Below are positions 55,289 through 63,893 of a stretch of DNA of 64,000 nt, piece by piece. A program made the translations under genes and the position numbers. The DNA comes from Candidatus Aalborgicola danicus. Lineage in GTDB: Bacteria; Pseudomonadota; Gammaproteobacteria; Burkholderiales; Burkholderiaceae_C. Below the pieces are notes generated by a model. The model did no database searches and had not been told where the DNA came from. It saw nothing but the letters and a program-made list of their open reading frames with translations. The stretch is taken from contig JADJBC010000005.1 in the NCBI GenBank assembly GCA_016703945.1, positions 248,001-312,000 on the forward strand. Reading direction: 5' to 3'. Every line of letters starts with the position of its first letter. Position 1 is the stretch's first letter.

Positions 55289-55879
55289 ATGAACGAAAAC
55301 ATCACCCAATTGCTAGCCAAGATGGCCGCATTGGAAGACGAACTGCGCACGGCGGTCCACGAGCAGGAGAGCCGCATGTTCTTCCAGATCAAAGGCAAGC
55401 GCATCGAGTTCGAAAGCTCCGTCAAGGCCGCCCATCGCAAACTCAAGAAGAATTTTTTCCGCTGGCTGGTCACCAACCGGCCACAAAACCTCATCACCGG
55501 GCCCATCATTTACAGCATGATTTTCCCGATGATGCTGTTCGACCTGTGTGTGAGTTTCTACCAGTGGTCGTGTTTCCCGATTTACGGCATCACCAAGGTG
55601 CGCCGCAGCGACTACATCGTGTTTGACCGGCACCACCTCAGTTACCTCAATTTCATCGAGGTCTTTCACTGCACCTACTGCGAGTACGGCAACGGTTTGA
55701 TGGGCTATATGTCGGAGATATTGGCCCGTACCGAGGAATACTTTTGTCCCATCAAACACGCCCACAAAATACTGGGAACCCACAGGCACTACAACCGTTT
55801 CCTGGACTACGGTGATGCCGTGGACTATGAGAAGAAGCTGGAGGAGTTCCGGGTTGGCTTGGGCAAAGTGAAGTCCTGA
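55289..55879 (+). CDS. Conserved hypothetical membrane-associated protein
   Basis: A 196-residue protein with an N-terminal helical region (about 1-55), one to two hydrophobic segments (about 72-105, 'IIYSMIFPMMLFDLCVSFYQW') and a Cys/His-rich C-terminal half ('FDRHHLSYLNFIEVFHCTYCEYGNGLMGYMSEILARTEEYFCPIKHAHK') that could bind a metal. I do not recognise a characterised family. ATG 55289 is preferred to TTG 55274 because ACGGA (55278-55282) precedes it. Confidence 0.65.
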   Translation: MNENITQLLAKMAALEDELRTAVHEQESRMFFQIKGKRIEFESSVKAAHRKLKKNFFRWLVTNRPQNLITGPIIYSMIFPMMLFDLCVSFYQWSCFPIYGITKVRRSDYIVFDRHHLSYLNFIEVFHCTYCEYGNGLMGYMSEILARTEEYFCPIKHAHKILGTHRHYNRFLDYGDAVDYEKKLEEFRVGLGKVKS

Positions 55880-55938
55880 TACCAGGGTACTTCCAAGGGC
55901 TGCACGCGGTTCACGCGGCATCCAAGACTTTTCAAGAT

Positions 55939-55982
55939 TTCACAAATTTTGGGTGCGACTTTATACTCTGTGGCACAGAGTA
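55939..55982 (+). promoter_or_regulatory. Promoter with perfect 8-bp palindromic operator over the -10 region
   Basis: TTCACA (55939-55944) and TATACT (55962-55967) are spaced by 17 bp, 31 bp before the ATG at 55998. The inverted repeat TACTCTGT (55964-55971) GGC ACAGAGTA (55975-55982) overlaps the -10. It is a likely binding site for the winged-helix protein encoded by the second gene of the unit, suggesting autorepression. Confidence 0.6.
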
Positions 55983-55997
55983 CTCTACAATTGCTTC

Positions 55998-56573
55998 ATG
56001 AAATATCAAAATGCCCCGTTACTGAACCGGGAAGACGCCCGCCAAGCACTGGACACTATTGCAGCCACCACCCAGCGCAGTACCACCTTGTACCGTTACC
56101 ACCAGGCCTCACCGTACTTCTTCGTGTGGGGCGTGGTGTGGGTGTTCGGATATGGGTCGAGTGACCTCTGGCCCACCCGGGCCGGTTGGATATGGATGTT
56201 GCTGGATGCCATTGGCGTTGCCGTATCCATCTGGATTGCCCAGACGGACCGCGCGCGCCGCGGTGCCGGTTCAGGATTGGCCTGGCGCATCGCCGGTATG
56301 GGTTTCAGTCTTTGCGTGTTTTTCGCCGCAAGCTTTGTTGTGATGGCACCGTTGAGCGGTAAACAGGTTTCCAGCTTTATCACCCTGACCGTGGCATTGG
56401 CCTATGTGTTGGTCGGACTGTGGGCTGGGCTGCGCTGGATTGTTGCTGGTGTGGCGGTGGCTGCGCTGACCCTGTTTGCCTATTTTGTTGCGCCTGCCTA
56501 CTTCAACACCTGGATGGGGTTGGTGGGCGGTGGTGTGCTGGTGTTGACCGCGTATTGGTTGCGCAGAGTTTGA
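55998..56573 (+). CDS. Four- to five-helix integral membrane protein paired with a wHTH regulator
   Basis: A 191-residue membrane protein with hydrophobic helices at about residues 35-55, 62-80, 95-120, 125-145 and 150-185. I do not recognise a named family; such proteins are often paired with small winged-helix regulators. ATG 55998 is chosen because the promoter/operator lies directly upstream. Its TGA is one base before the ATG of the regulator, so the two are coupled. Confidence 0.75.
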   Translation: MKYQNAPLLNREDARQALDTIAATTQRSTTLYRYHQASPYFFVWGVVWVFGYGSSDLWPTRAGWIWMLLDAIGVAVSIWIAQTDRARRGAGSGLAWRIAGMGFSLCVFFAASFVVMAPLSGKQVSSFITLTVALAYVLVGLWAGLRWIVAGVAVAALTLFAYFVAPAYFNTWMGLVGGGVLVLTAYWLRRV

Positions 56574-56574
56574 G

Positions 56575-56871
56575 ATGGCTGAATTTAATGACATCATTCA
56601 CCAGCCCATACGGCTCAAGATCATGGCGACCCTGAACACCTTTCCCAATGGCGAGCTGGTGGAATTTGTGCGGTTGCGCGAGATCATCCAGGCCACCGAG
56701 GGCAATTTGGGTGCGCATCTCTCAACCCTTGAAAAGGCCGGCTTCATCGAAGTCCTGAAAGATTTCTTTGGCAAAAAACCGCGCACCCGTGTGCAAATGA
56801 CTTCCGAAGGGCGCGAAGCCTTTCGGCAACATGTTCAGCACCTGACACAGCTTCTCGCTGGCGACCACTAA
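56575..56871 (+). CDS. Winged-helix transcriptional regulator (ArsR/MarR-like, single domain)
   Basis: A 98-residue DNA-binding protein: 'HQPIRLKIMATLNTF', recognition helix region 'IIQATEGNLGAHLSTLEKAGFIEV' and wing 'KKPRTRVQMTSEGREAFRQHV'. It belongs to the small 'winged helix DNA-binding domain' group that controls its own two-gene operon. It starts one base after the membrane-protein gene. The palindrome at 55964-55982 is the natural candidate operator. Confidence 0.85.
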   Translation: MAEFNDIIHQPIRLKIMATLNTFPNGELVEFVRLREIIQATEGNLGAHLSTLEKAGFIEVLKDFFGKKPRTRVQMTSEGREAFRQHVQHLTQLLAGDH

Positions 56872-56899
56872 TCGCCTTTCTCAACCCAAGGAGTTTTTT

Positions 56900-57493
56900 A
56901 TGACATCCCTTGTTCGTCGTGCTTCCCAAATTGCTCTGCTGGCCCTCATGGTGGTTCTTGCGCCTTCATCGTGGTCACAGGCACCCGAAAGCCCCGCTGT
57001 GTTGATGGCCAAACAGCGGGAGGCCATGGCGCAGTTGAGTTTTATGGACGGTGCCTGGCGGGGCTCGGCCTGGAACGTGGACCCGACGGGCAAGCGCCAT
57101 GAAGTGACGCAGACCGAACGGGTGGGCAGTTTTCTGGACGGCACGGTTCGTGTCATCGAAGGGCGTGGCTACAACACGGAAGGCACGGCTGGTTTTCAGG
57201 CTCTGGCCGTGTTGTCCTACGATTTGAATAAAAAGGCCTGGGTCATGCGCTCCTGGGCCCAGGGCCGCACCGGCGAATTTGCGTTTGTCCCCACGGCCGA
57301 CGGATTTGTCTGGACCGTACCCGCCGGTCCGAACGCCACCGTGCGCTACACCGCCGTGATCAAAGGCGACACATGGCGGGAAATCGGCGAATACATCAAG
57401 GAAGGCAGCGAGCCCCGCCAGGTGTTTGAGATGAACGTGCGCCGTATTGGGTCCAGCCAATGGCCGGAAGACGGCGCGATTCCGATGAAGTGA
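56900..57493 (+). CDS. Secreted DUF1579-like protein
   Basis: A 197-residue protein with a clear signal peptide (ending 'SSWSQA', about residue 28) and a lipocalin-like beta-rich domain ('FMDGAWRGSAW', 'QTERVGSFLDGTVRVIEGRGY', 'AVLSYDLNKKAWVMRSWAQGR', 'EIGEYIKEGSEPRQVFEMNVRR') resembling DUF1579. Function unknown. ATG 56900 follows AAGGAG (56888-56893). Confidence 0.75.
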   Translation: MTSLVRRASQIALLALMVVLAPSSWSQAPESPAVLMAKQREAMAQLSFMDGAWRGSAWNVDPTGKRHEVTQTERVGSFLDGTVRVIEGRGYNTEGTAGFQALAVLSYDLNKKAWVMRSWAQGRTGEFAFVPTADGFVWTVPAGPNATVRYTAVIKGDTWREIGEYIKEGSEPRQVFEMNVRRIGSSQWPEDGAIPMK

Positions 57494-57509
57494 ACCAGCC
57501 GTAGACGGG

Positions 57510-57923
57510 TCAGCGCCGTTGCAACAATGAGCCCAGCATGCCTGCCAAATCACCGGAGTTGCCCAGGCCGCCAGCGGGTGCGGTGCCTTGGGGCGTGAGC
57601 TGGTCAATCAAGCCCGGCAAGATCTGCGACAGCTGGCTCGACGCCTGAGCCGGGTCAATACCGAGTTGGCTGGCAATTTGGCCCAGGTTGCTGCGGCCCA
57701 GCACGCTGGTGATCTGGTCGGCAGAGATCGGCAGGTTCTGGCCACTGCCGATCCAGGAACTGATGATATTGCCCAGGCCCGCCTGGTTGAACTTCTCGGT
57801 GAGACCGTTGAGACCGCCCGAGGCAGAATTGTTGGCCAGCAGGTCGCTCAGCACCTGGCTCATACCACCGTGTTGTTGCAATTGGCTTGCAACTGCGCCC
57901 ATGACCGAATCCAGCAAACCCAT
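57510..57923 (-). CDS. DUF937/YidB family protein
   Basis: A 137-residue protein of the DUF937 (YidB) family: 'MGLLDSVMGAVASQ', 'GLGNIISSWIGSGQNLPISADQITSVLG', 'IASQLGIDPAQASSQLSQILPGLIDQLTPQG', all typical of the family. Function unknown. The minus-strand start is preceded by a GGGAGTG ribosome-like site. It is divergent from the acetoacetyl-CoA synthetase, with which it shares a 123-bp intergenic region. Confidence 0.9.
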   Translation of the reverse strand: MGLLDSVMGAVASQLQQHGGMSQVLSDLLANNSASGGLNGLTEKFNQAGLGNIISSWIGSGQNLPISADQITSVLGRSNLGQIASQLGIDPAQASSQLSQILPGLIDQLTPQGTAPAGGLGNSGDLAGMLGSLLQRR

Positions 57924-58046
57924 GGAGACACTCCCGTGAAAAGTTGAATGAAGGTGGGGCTATCGTAGCAAAGGCGGGCGAACCTCGTGTGGTCAGCAAC
58001 CAAGGTGACTGGTGGTCCCACCCAACTGGCGCTACTCTTGCGGACT

Positions 58047-60140
58047 ATGACGCAAACCGCCACGCCTCCTTACATCCCCCAAATCCGCCTGTACCAGGAC
58101 TGGCTCCAGCGCGAGCGGGGTCTGGTCTTTGAAAACTACGACGCTTTGTGGCGCTGGTCGATGGATGATCTGGAGGCCTTTTGGCAGAGCGTGTGGGACT
58201 ACTTCGCGCTGCAGTCACCCACATCCCACACCGCGGTGCTGCAAGACCGCCGTATGCCGGGAGCCCAATGGTTCAGCGGAGCCCAGGTCAACTATGCGCA
58301 GCAGGTGTTGCGCCATGTCGATCTGGCCGGCGCAGCGGGTTTGCCCGCCATCCTCAGCCATAACGAGAAAAGCCTGGCCATCAGCGCAGCGCCCCGCACC
58401 CTGAGCTGGCCGGCGCTGCGCCAGCAAGTGGCGTCCATGGCACTGCACTTGCAGGCGCAGGGTGTGCAGCCCGGTGACCGCGTAGCCGCGTATCTGCCCA
58501 ACACGCCCGAAGCCGCCGTGGCGTTTCTGGCGACCGTCAGCATTGGTGCAGTCTGGAGCCTGTGTGCACCCGACATGGGGACGAACGCGGTGTTGGACCG
58601 GTTCAAACAAATCACCCCCAAGGTGTTGATAGCCTGTGATGGGGTGACCTATGGTGGTCGTGACCTGGACCGCACAGCGGTGGTCGCCGAACTGTGCGCC
58701 GCCCTGCCGTCGGTGCAGCACCTGATTCTTCACAGCAATTTGGGCGTCGATACAGTTGCTATTAAAAATGTAGCTGACTATGCATATTTCACGAGGGCTA
58801 CAGGCCTGGACTTGGGGTCTTGCCAAAATGATTCAAAGACTTCGGCGTTTGAGCCGCTCTGGCTGCCATTTGACCATCCGTTGTGGATTGTCTACTCCAG
58901 CGGCACCACGGGCTTGCCAAAACCCATCGTGCACAGCCACGGCGGCACGATTCTGGTGGCCATGGCGCTCAAGTGCCTACAGAACGACATTGGGTGCAGT
59001 TACCACCCCAACTCGTTCGGCGAGCGTTACCACTGGTACAGCTCCACCGGCTGGGTCATGTGGAACGCCCAGGTGGCCGGTTTGCTGGGTGGCACGACCT
59101 GCTGCATTTTTGACGGTAGCCCGGGCGGCAGCACGTTAGATGCCAGCGGCAACAAGCTGGCCCCGGACTGGACCACCTTATGGCGTTTTGCGGCCCATCT
59201 GGGCGTCACGTTTTTCGGCGCTGGCGCGGCCTTTTATGCCAACTGCCTGAAGGCGGGTGTTGATTTGGCAAGTTGTGGCGACCTGTCCCGTGTCCGGGCC
59301 TTGGGTACCACCGGGTCCCCGCTGAGCGCCGAAGCCCAGGCCTGGGGCACCGCGCAGTTTGCCCGCATGGCACAAACCGAAGCGCAAAGTGACATCTGGT
59401 GGTGCAATATCTCGGGCGGAACCGACTTCGCTGGTGCCTTTATTGGCGGTAACCGCGAGTTGCCACAAACACCGGGCGCCATGCAATGCCGCGCACTGGG
59501 TTGCGCCGTTGAAGCCTGGAACGAACAAGGTGAGGCTGTGATCGACGAGGTAGGTGAACTGGTCTGCACCCAGCCCATTCCCAGCATGCCTTTGTATTTC
59601 TGGGGCGACACCGGCAATGTCCGTTACCTCTCCAGCTACTTCGATACCTACCCCAATGTCTGGCGCCACGGCGACTGGCTCAAGGTGGGCTCCGACGGCA
59701 GTTGCATCATCTACGGCCGCTCCGACGCCACCATCAACCGCCATGGCCTGCGCATGGGCACCAGTGAGCTGTACAGCGCGGTAGAGACTTTGCCGGAGGT
59801 GCTGGACTCCATGGTGGTGGACCTGGAGTACCTCGGTCGTGAGAGTTATATGCCGCTGTTTGTCGTGCTGCGTGACGGGCTGACGCTGGACGTAGCCATC
59901 CACACAAAAATCGTGGATGCCATCAAGACCGCGTTGAGCCCGCGTTTTGTGCCCAACGAAATTTTTCAGGTAGCCGAGATCCCGCGCACTTTGTCGGGCA
60001 AAAAGCAGGAGCTGCCGATCAAGAAGCTGCTGCTGGGCCAGCCGCTGGAGAAAGTGGTAAACCGCGAAGCCATGGCCAATCCCGGCTGTCTGGACTGGTA
60101 TGTGAACCTGGCCCGTGCCAGGGGTGCGCTATCGGCTTGA
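58047..60140 (+). CDS. Acetoacetyl-CoA synthetase (acetoacetate-CoA ligase)
   Basis: A 697-residue AMP-forming ligase converting acetoacetate to acetoacetyl-CoA, typically in PHB/ketone-body utilisation. Visible are the P-loop 'YSSGTTGLPKPIVHSHGG' (about 287-304), 'HWYSSTGWVMWN', 'SISGGT'-like 'NISGGTDFAGAFIGG', 'CRALGCAVEAWNEQGEAV', 'WRHGDWLKVGSDGS' and the C-terminal 'PRTLSGKKQELPIKK' with the catalytic lysine region. ATG 58047 gives the normal length; an upstream frame to 57987 is less likely. Residues about 237-257 come from a short interspersed repeat inserted in frame. Confidence 0.9.
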   Translation: MTQTATPPYIPQIRLYQDWLQRERGLVFENYDALWRWSMDDLEAFWQSVWDYFALQSPTSHTAVLQDRRMPGAQWFSGAQVNYAQQVLRHVDLAGAAGLPAILSHNEKSLAISAAPRTLSWPALRQQVASMALHLQAQGVQPGDRVAAYLPNTPEAAVAFLATVSIGAVWSLCAPDMGTNAVLDRFKQITPKVLIACDGVTYGGRDLDRTAVVAELCAALPSVQHLILHSNLGVDTVAIKNVADYAYFTRATGLDLGSCQNDSKTSAFEPLWLPFDHPLWIVYSSGTTGLPKPIVHSHGGTILVAMALKCLQNDIGCSYHPNSFGERYHWYSSTGWVMWNAQVAGLLGGTTCCIFDGSPGGSTLDASGNKLAPDWTTLWRFAAHLGVTFFGAGAAFYANCLKAGVDLASCGDLSRVRALGTTGSPLSAEAQAWGTAQFARMAQTEAQSDIWWCNISGGTDFAGAFIGGNRELPQTPGAMQCRALGCAVEAWNEQGEAVIDEVGELVCTQPIPSMPLYFWGDTGNVRYLSSYFDTYPNVWRHGDWLKVGSDGSCIIYGRSDATINRHGLRMGTSELYSAVETLPEVLDSMVVDLEYLGRESYMPLFVVLRDGLTLDVAIHTKIVDAIKTALSPRFVPNEIFQVAEIPRTLSGKKQELPIKKLLLGQPLEKVVNREAMANPGCLDWYVNLARARGALSA
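58756..58816 (+). repeat. Short interspersed repeat (Comamonadaceae-type), in frame inside acetoacetyl-CoA synthetase
   Basis: Aligned with the minus strand of 43951-44011 it shares GCTATT, GTAGCTG, GCA/TAT and the ten-base CACGAGGGCT at the same spacing. It encodes a poorly conserved loop of the ligase. I recall similar sequences scattered through Comamonadaceae chromosomes, usually between genes. Confidence 0.55.
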
Positions 60141-60149
60141 TTCGCCCAT

Positions 60150-60431
60150 TCAACGGCGGCACTGGTAAATGACTTCGTAGGCTTTTTCAGCCACTGCATC
60201 GTCCTGCAAACAGGCGATGGCCTGCGTGAAGTCTTTGGGCGCGTTCTTGATGACCAGGTCCGTGACCCAGTTGTGGACAAACAGTCGGCGCTTTTCATCG
60301 GGCATTGACAGCAATTTTTCCAGGGCGTCGTTAACCTTGCGGTCGTCGCAGGCGGCCATCAGCAGACTGACGAATCCTTCAATCTCGCCTACCGTGTGCG
60401 GGTTGGAGGGCAGGTCCCTTGGAGTAGTCAT
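60150..60431 (-). CDS. Conserved hypothetical protein, about 93 residues
   Basis: A small acidic, helical protein without a signal peptide or membrane segment ('VGEIEGFVSLLMAACDDRKVNDALEKLLSMPDEKRRLFVHNWVTDLVIKNAPKDFTQAIACLQDD'). I take ATG at 60431 (MTTPRD) as the start; the frame is open to 60455. It is convergent with the acetoacetyl-CoA synthetase. Function unknown; the composition and lack of conflict with other genes make it a believable gene. Confidence 0.65.
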   Translation of the reverse strand: MTTPRDLPSNPHTVGEIEGFVSLLMAACDDRKVNDALEKLLSMPDEKRRLFVHNWVTDLVIKNAPKDFTQAIACLQDDAVAEKAYEVIYQCRR

Positions 60432-60557
60432 GCACATAAGTCTACCTGAGTGCACGGCCCTTGAAAAGACACAAAAAGCAGGATTTGCGCTACCGCCAAA
60501 GTCAAAAAGAGTAGCAAAAAACCTACTACTGGCGGGGGCTGGGGTGCTGTTTCGTTG

Positions 60558-62012
60558 TCATTGTGGTCTGGGAGTTTCTTTCCGGTGCACCCATGCCAAA
60601 AAGCCGCACAAGGCCACGCCCGCCACAATCAACCCGGCCGTGCTCATGGCCCAGTAGCCTTGTGCACCCTGCAACTCTGCCGGTGCCCATGCACTGGTGG
60701 TGACCCAGTAGCCGCCCAGCAACCCGACGCCCCACAAGGAGGCCACATAGATCACCAGCGGTATCAGTGTGACGCGGTGTGAACGCAGTACAAAATTGGC
60801 CAGGGTCTGGGCGGCGTCGGCGACATGGAACCACCAAACCCACACCAGCAGCGGCATGGCAGCGGCGATGATGGTGGGGTTGTTGGTGTAGACATGCAGA
60901 ATCGGCTCACGCGCCAGATAGACCAGAGCACCTAGCACGGCGGCAAAGCCCACCCCGATCTCAACGCCATGCCAGCCCAGGCGGCGCGCCTCCAGCAAGT
61001 CGTTTGCTCCCACCCGCTGGGCCACCAACGTGGCGGTGCCGTTGGCCAGCGCCAATGGCAGCATGAACATCATGGACACCAGGTTGGCAGCCAGTTGGTG
61101 CCCGGCCACTGCCTCGCCACTTTGGCGCGAGATCAAAAAGGCCATGGAGCTGAAACCGGTTACTTCGATCATGATGGCGGCCCCCATCGGTACCCCCAGG
61201 CGCAGTTGCGCCAGGATGGCCGTACGGTTCGGACGGCCCAAGCCCTTGGTGTGTAAACCGAACTGCGCATAAAACGGGTCACGGCGCACCACCGCCCAGG
61301 CAATCAGCGCCTGGCTCCACATGACGATTGCGGTGCCGATGCCGCAACCGACCACACCCATGGGTGCAACATGCCATGGCACCATACCTAGCGGCAAGGG
61401 CAGCGTCCAGCCGTAGATCAACAGGGCGCTCAGCGGAATCTTGAGCATCAGGCCGGTGATTTGAATCGCCATGACCGCTTTGGGCCGCGATACGGCCGTG
61501 TTGAAGCCACGGTACACCGTGAACAACATGGCGGCCGGCAATGAAAACGCCAGTGCGCTCAGGTAACCCCGCACCTTCTCGGCCACTTCGGGGCCGGTCT
61601 TGGCCAGCGCCAGAAATGGGCCAGGCAATAACAGCAGCGTGCTGCCCAGCACTGCCAGCCCCAGCGCCAACCAGATGGCCTGGCGCACCTGCTGGCCGGC
61701 GGCGTGCAATTTGCCCGCGCCAAACAACTGCCCGGCCATCGGACTAATGGCCAGCACCATGCCCATGAAACCGATAAAAATGGTGATGTACACCGCCATG
61801 CCGATTGAAAGCGCTGCCAGGTCGGTGGCTGAAAAACGAGCGACAAGAATCGTGTCAACGGTGCTGAAGCCCAGCACGGCCAGCTGTCCAATCAGGACTG
61901 GCCACGCCATAGGCAGGATGCGGTTGAAGCTGTCGCGTAGCGAGGCCAGGTAGCTGGCGTGGGCTGGCAATGAAGCAGTGGGTGAGGGCGTCGTTGGTTC
62001 GATCATCGACAT
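60558..62012 (-). CDS. MATE family (NorM-type) multidrug efflux transporter
   Basis: A protein of about 484 residues with twelve predicted helices, expected to export cationic drugs or metabolites in exchange for Na+ or H+. Family features: 'WPVLIGQLAVLGFSTVDTILVARFSATDLAALSIG' in TM1-2, 'ISPMAGQLFGAGK', 'NTAVSRPKAVMAIQ', 'LGVPMGAAIMIEVTGFSSMAFLI', 'NGTATLVAQRVGAND'. The start at 62012 (MSMIEP) fits the family; the frame extends to 62066. Confidence 0.9.
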   Translation of the reverse strand: MSMIEPTTPSPTASLPAHASYLASLRDSFNRILPMAWPVLIGQLAVLGFSTVDTILVARFSATDLAALSIGMAVYITIFIGFMGMVLAISPMAGQLFGAGKLHAAGQQVRQAIWLALGLAVLGSTLLLLPGPFLALAKTGPEVAEKVRGYLSALAFSLPAAMLFTVYRGFNTAVSRPKAVMAIQITGLMLKIPLSALLIYGWTLPLPLGMVPWHVAPMGVVGCGIGTAIVMWSQALIAWAVVRRDPFYAQFGLHTKGLGRPNRTAILAQLRLGVPMGAAIMIEVTGFSSMAFLISRQSGEAVAGHQLAANLVSMMFMLPLALANGTATLVAQRVGANDLLEARRLGWHGVEIGVGFAAVLGALVYLAREPILHVYTNNPTIIAAAMPLLVWVWWFHVADAAQTLANFVLRSHRVTLIPLVIYVASLWGVGLLGGYWVTTSAWAPAELQGAQGYWAMSTAGLIVAGVALCGFLAWVHRKETPRPQ

Positions 62013-62134
62013 GCCAGTATCGCTTATCAGTGCAGACACTTGGCGCTTGACGACTGCGCAATGCAACTGGCTGCCGGAGTTGCCGTTATAGTCTTTGGCT
62101 CCGTCTTTCGGTTTTATGCTTTCAGGAGCTCTGA

Positions 62135-62662
62135 ATGGCCAAGAAATTATTGCTGGGATGCGTGGCGCTGGTCGCCTTTTTGCTGATATTTGCGACGACC
62201 CGGCCGGACAACTTTCGGGTGGAGCGCAGCATTGTGATCAAGGCCGATCCTGCCCGTATTTATGCGCTGTTAAACGACTTTCATAATTTTGGCTCCTGGT
62301 CCCCGTGGCAAAAGCTCGATCCGGGGATGAAAGTCAGTTATGCCGGTGCAACCAACGGCAAAGGCGCCATCTATACCTGGGACGGCAACGATGACGTCGG
62401 TTCCGGACGTATGGAAATACTGCAGACGGAACCCCATAGCCGCGTGTTGGTCAAATTGGACTTCCTCCAGCCTTTTGAGGCCCACAACACATCCGAATAT
62501 ACTTTGGCGAGTGCCTCCGGCAACACAACTGTCACCTGGGCGATGTACGGGCCAAGCCCTTACGTGTCCAAACTCATGGGTATTTTTGTCAGCATGGACA
62601 GCATGATTGGCAAGGACTTTGAGCGAGGTCTGGCCAACCTCAAAGCGGTATCCGAACAATAG
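62135..62662 (+). CDS. SRPBCC (START-like) family protein with N-terminal membrane anchor
   Basis: A 175-residue protein with one hydrophobic helix (about residues 4-22) followed by an SRPBCC/polyketide-cyclase-like domain ('FRVERSIVIKADPARIYALLNDFHNFGSWSPWQKLDPGMKVSY', 'GRMEILQTEPHSRVLVKLDFLQPFEAHNTSEYTL', 'DFERGLANLKAVSE'). Such domains bind hydrophobic ligands; the ligand is unknown. ATG 62135 has AGGAGC (62123-62128) upstream. It precedes the serine genes by 55 bp. Confidence 0.85.
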   Translation: MAKKLLLGCVALVAFLLIFATTRPDNFRVERSIVIKADPARIYALLNDFHNFGSWSPWQKLDPGMKVSYAGATNGKGAIYTWDGNDDVGSGRMEILQTEPHSRVLVKLDFLQPFEAHNTSEYTLASASGNTTVTWAMYGPSPYVSKLMGIFVSMDSMIGKDFERGLANLKAVSEQ

Positions 62663-62717
62663 CCCCCAGCTGGGCGCAACAGTTTTCATTTTCCTAGTTC
62701 CTCTACGCGAGACCACG

Positions 62718-63839
62718 ATGCAACAACCCACGGTTAAACCCCAGAGCTCCAATTTTTCCTCAGGCCCGTGCGCCAAACGCCCCGGCTACAACGTCGCGGC
62801 GCTACAGCTCGACACCCTGGGGCGGTCACACCGTTCCGCACTGGGCAAGAAGGCCCTGGGTCTGGCGTGTTCCGAAACGGCCCGCATTCTGGGTCTGCCC
62901 GAAGGTTATCGGGTGGCCGTCGTCCCGGCGTCCGATACCGGTGCGGTTGAAATGGCCATGTGGTCTCTGCTGGGGCCCCGCGGTGTGGACGTGTTGGCCT
63001 GGGAGTCGTTCGGCTCCGGCTGGGTGACAGACATCGTCAAGCAACTCAAGCTGCCCAATGTCAACAAGATCGAGGCGGGCTACGGTGACATTGCCGACCT
63101 CACACGGGTGAACTTTGATAACGACGTGGTGTTCACTTGGAACGGGACCACTTCCGGCGTCAAGGTGCCCAACGGCGACTGGATACCGGCTGAGCGCGCC
63201 GGCTTGACCATTTGTGACGCCACCTCGGCGGTGTTTGCCATGGAACTGCCCTGGGACAAACTCGATGTGGTGACTTACTCCTGGCAGAAGGTGCTGGGTG
63301 GCGAGGGTGGCCACGGCATGTTGATCCTGAGCCCACGTGCTGTGCAGCGGCTGGAGAGCTACAGCCCGCCCTGGCCCATGCCCAAGATTTTCCGCATGAC
63401 CTCGGGCGGCAAGTTGACTGAAGGTCTGTTCAAGGGTGAGACCATCAATACCCCGTCCATGTTGTGTGTGTCCGATTACCTGGACGCCCTGGCCTGGGTG
63501 GAACGCCTTGGCGGCGTGCCCGCCACCATGGCCCGCAGCGAAGCCAACCTGAAAATCATGGCCGACTTTGTGGCCGCCAACGACTGGATTTCCTTCCTGG
63601 CCAAGGATCCCGCCACACGTTCCAACACCAGCGTCTGCCTGACTCTGACTGTCAGTGAAGAGCAGGTCAAGAAGATGGTCAAGCTGCTGGAAGCCCAGGG
63701 CGTGGCCTATGACATTGGTGCCTACAAGGATGCGCCAGCCGGCATTCGCATCTGGTGCGGCGCCACGGTTGAAGCGGCCGATTTACAAGCGTTGCTGCCC
63801 TGGCTGAGCTGGGCCCACGCCGAAGTCACTGCCAGCTGA
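62718..63839 (+). CDS. serC: Phosphoserine transaminase (alternative, archaeal-type SerC)
   Basis: A 373-residue PLP-dependent aminotransferase converting 3-phosphohydroxypyruvate to phosphoserine. The sequence is of the longer type found in methanogens and many alpha- and betaproteobacteria: 'SSNFSSGPCAKRPGYN' at the N-terminus, 'CDATSAVFAMELPWDKLDVVTYSWQKVLGGEGGHG', with the PLP lysine in SWQK (about residue 194), and 'PAGIRIWCGATVE' at the C-terminus. ATG 62718 is chosen because it starts this conserved N-terminus. SerA follows 54 bp downstream, confirming the serine pathway. Confidence 0.85.
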   Translation: MQQPTVKPQSSNFSSGPCAKRPGYNVAALQLDTLGRSHRSALGKKALGLACSETARILGLPEGYRVAVVPASDTGAVEMAMWSLLGPRGVDVLAWESFGSGWVTDIVKQLKLPNVNKIEAGYGDIADLTRVNFDNDVVFTWNGTTSGVKVPNGDWIPAERAGLTICDATSAVFAMELPWDKLDVVTYSWQKVLGGEGGHGMLILSPRAVQRLESYSPPWPMPKIFRMTSGGKLTEGLFKGETINTPSMLCVSDYLDALAWVERLGGVPATMARSEANLKIMADFVAANDWISFLAKDPATRSNTSVCLTLTVSEEQVKKMVKLLEAQGVAYDIGAYKDAPAGIRIWCGATVEAADLQALLPWLSWAHAEVTAS

Positions 63840-63893
63840 TCGGTCGGGCCTTTCGGCCTGGCGTCTAAACCAATCATTCCGGAGAGCGTGCCC

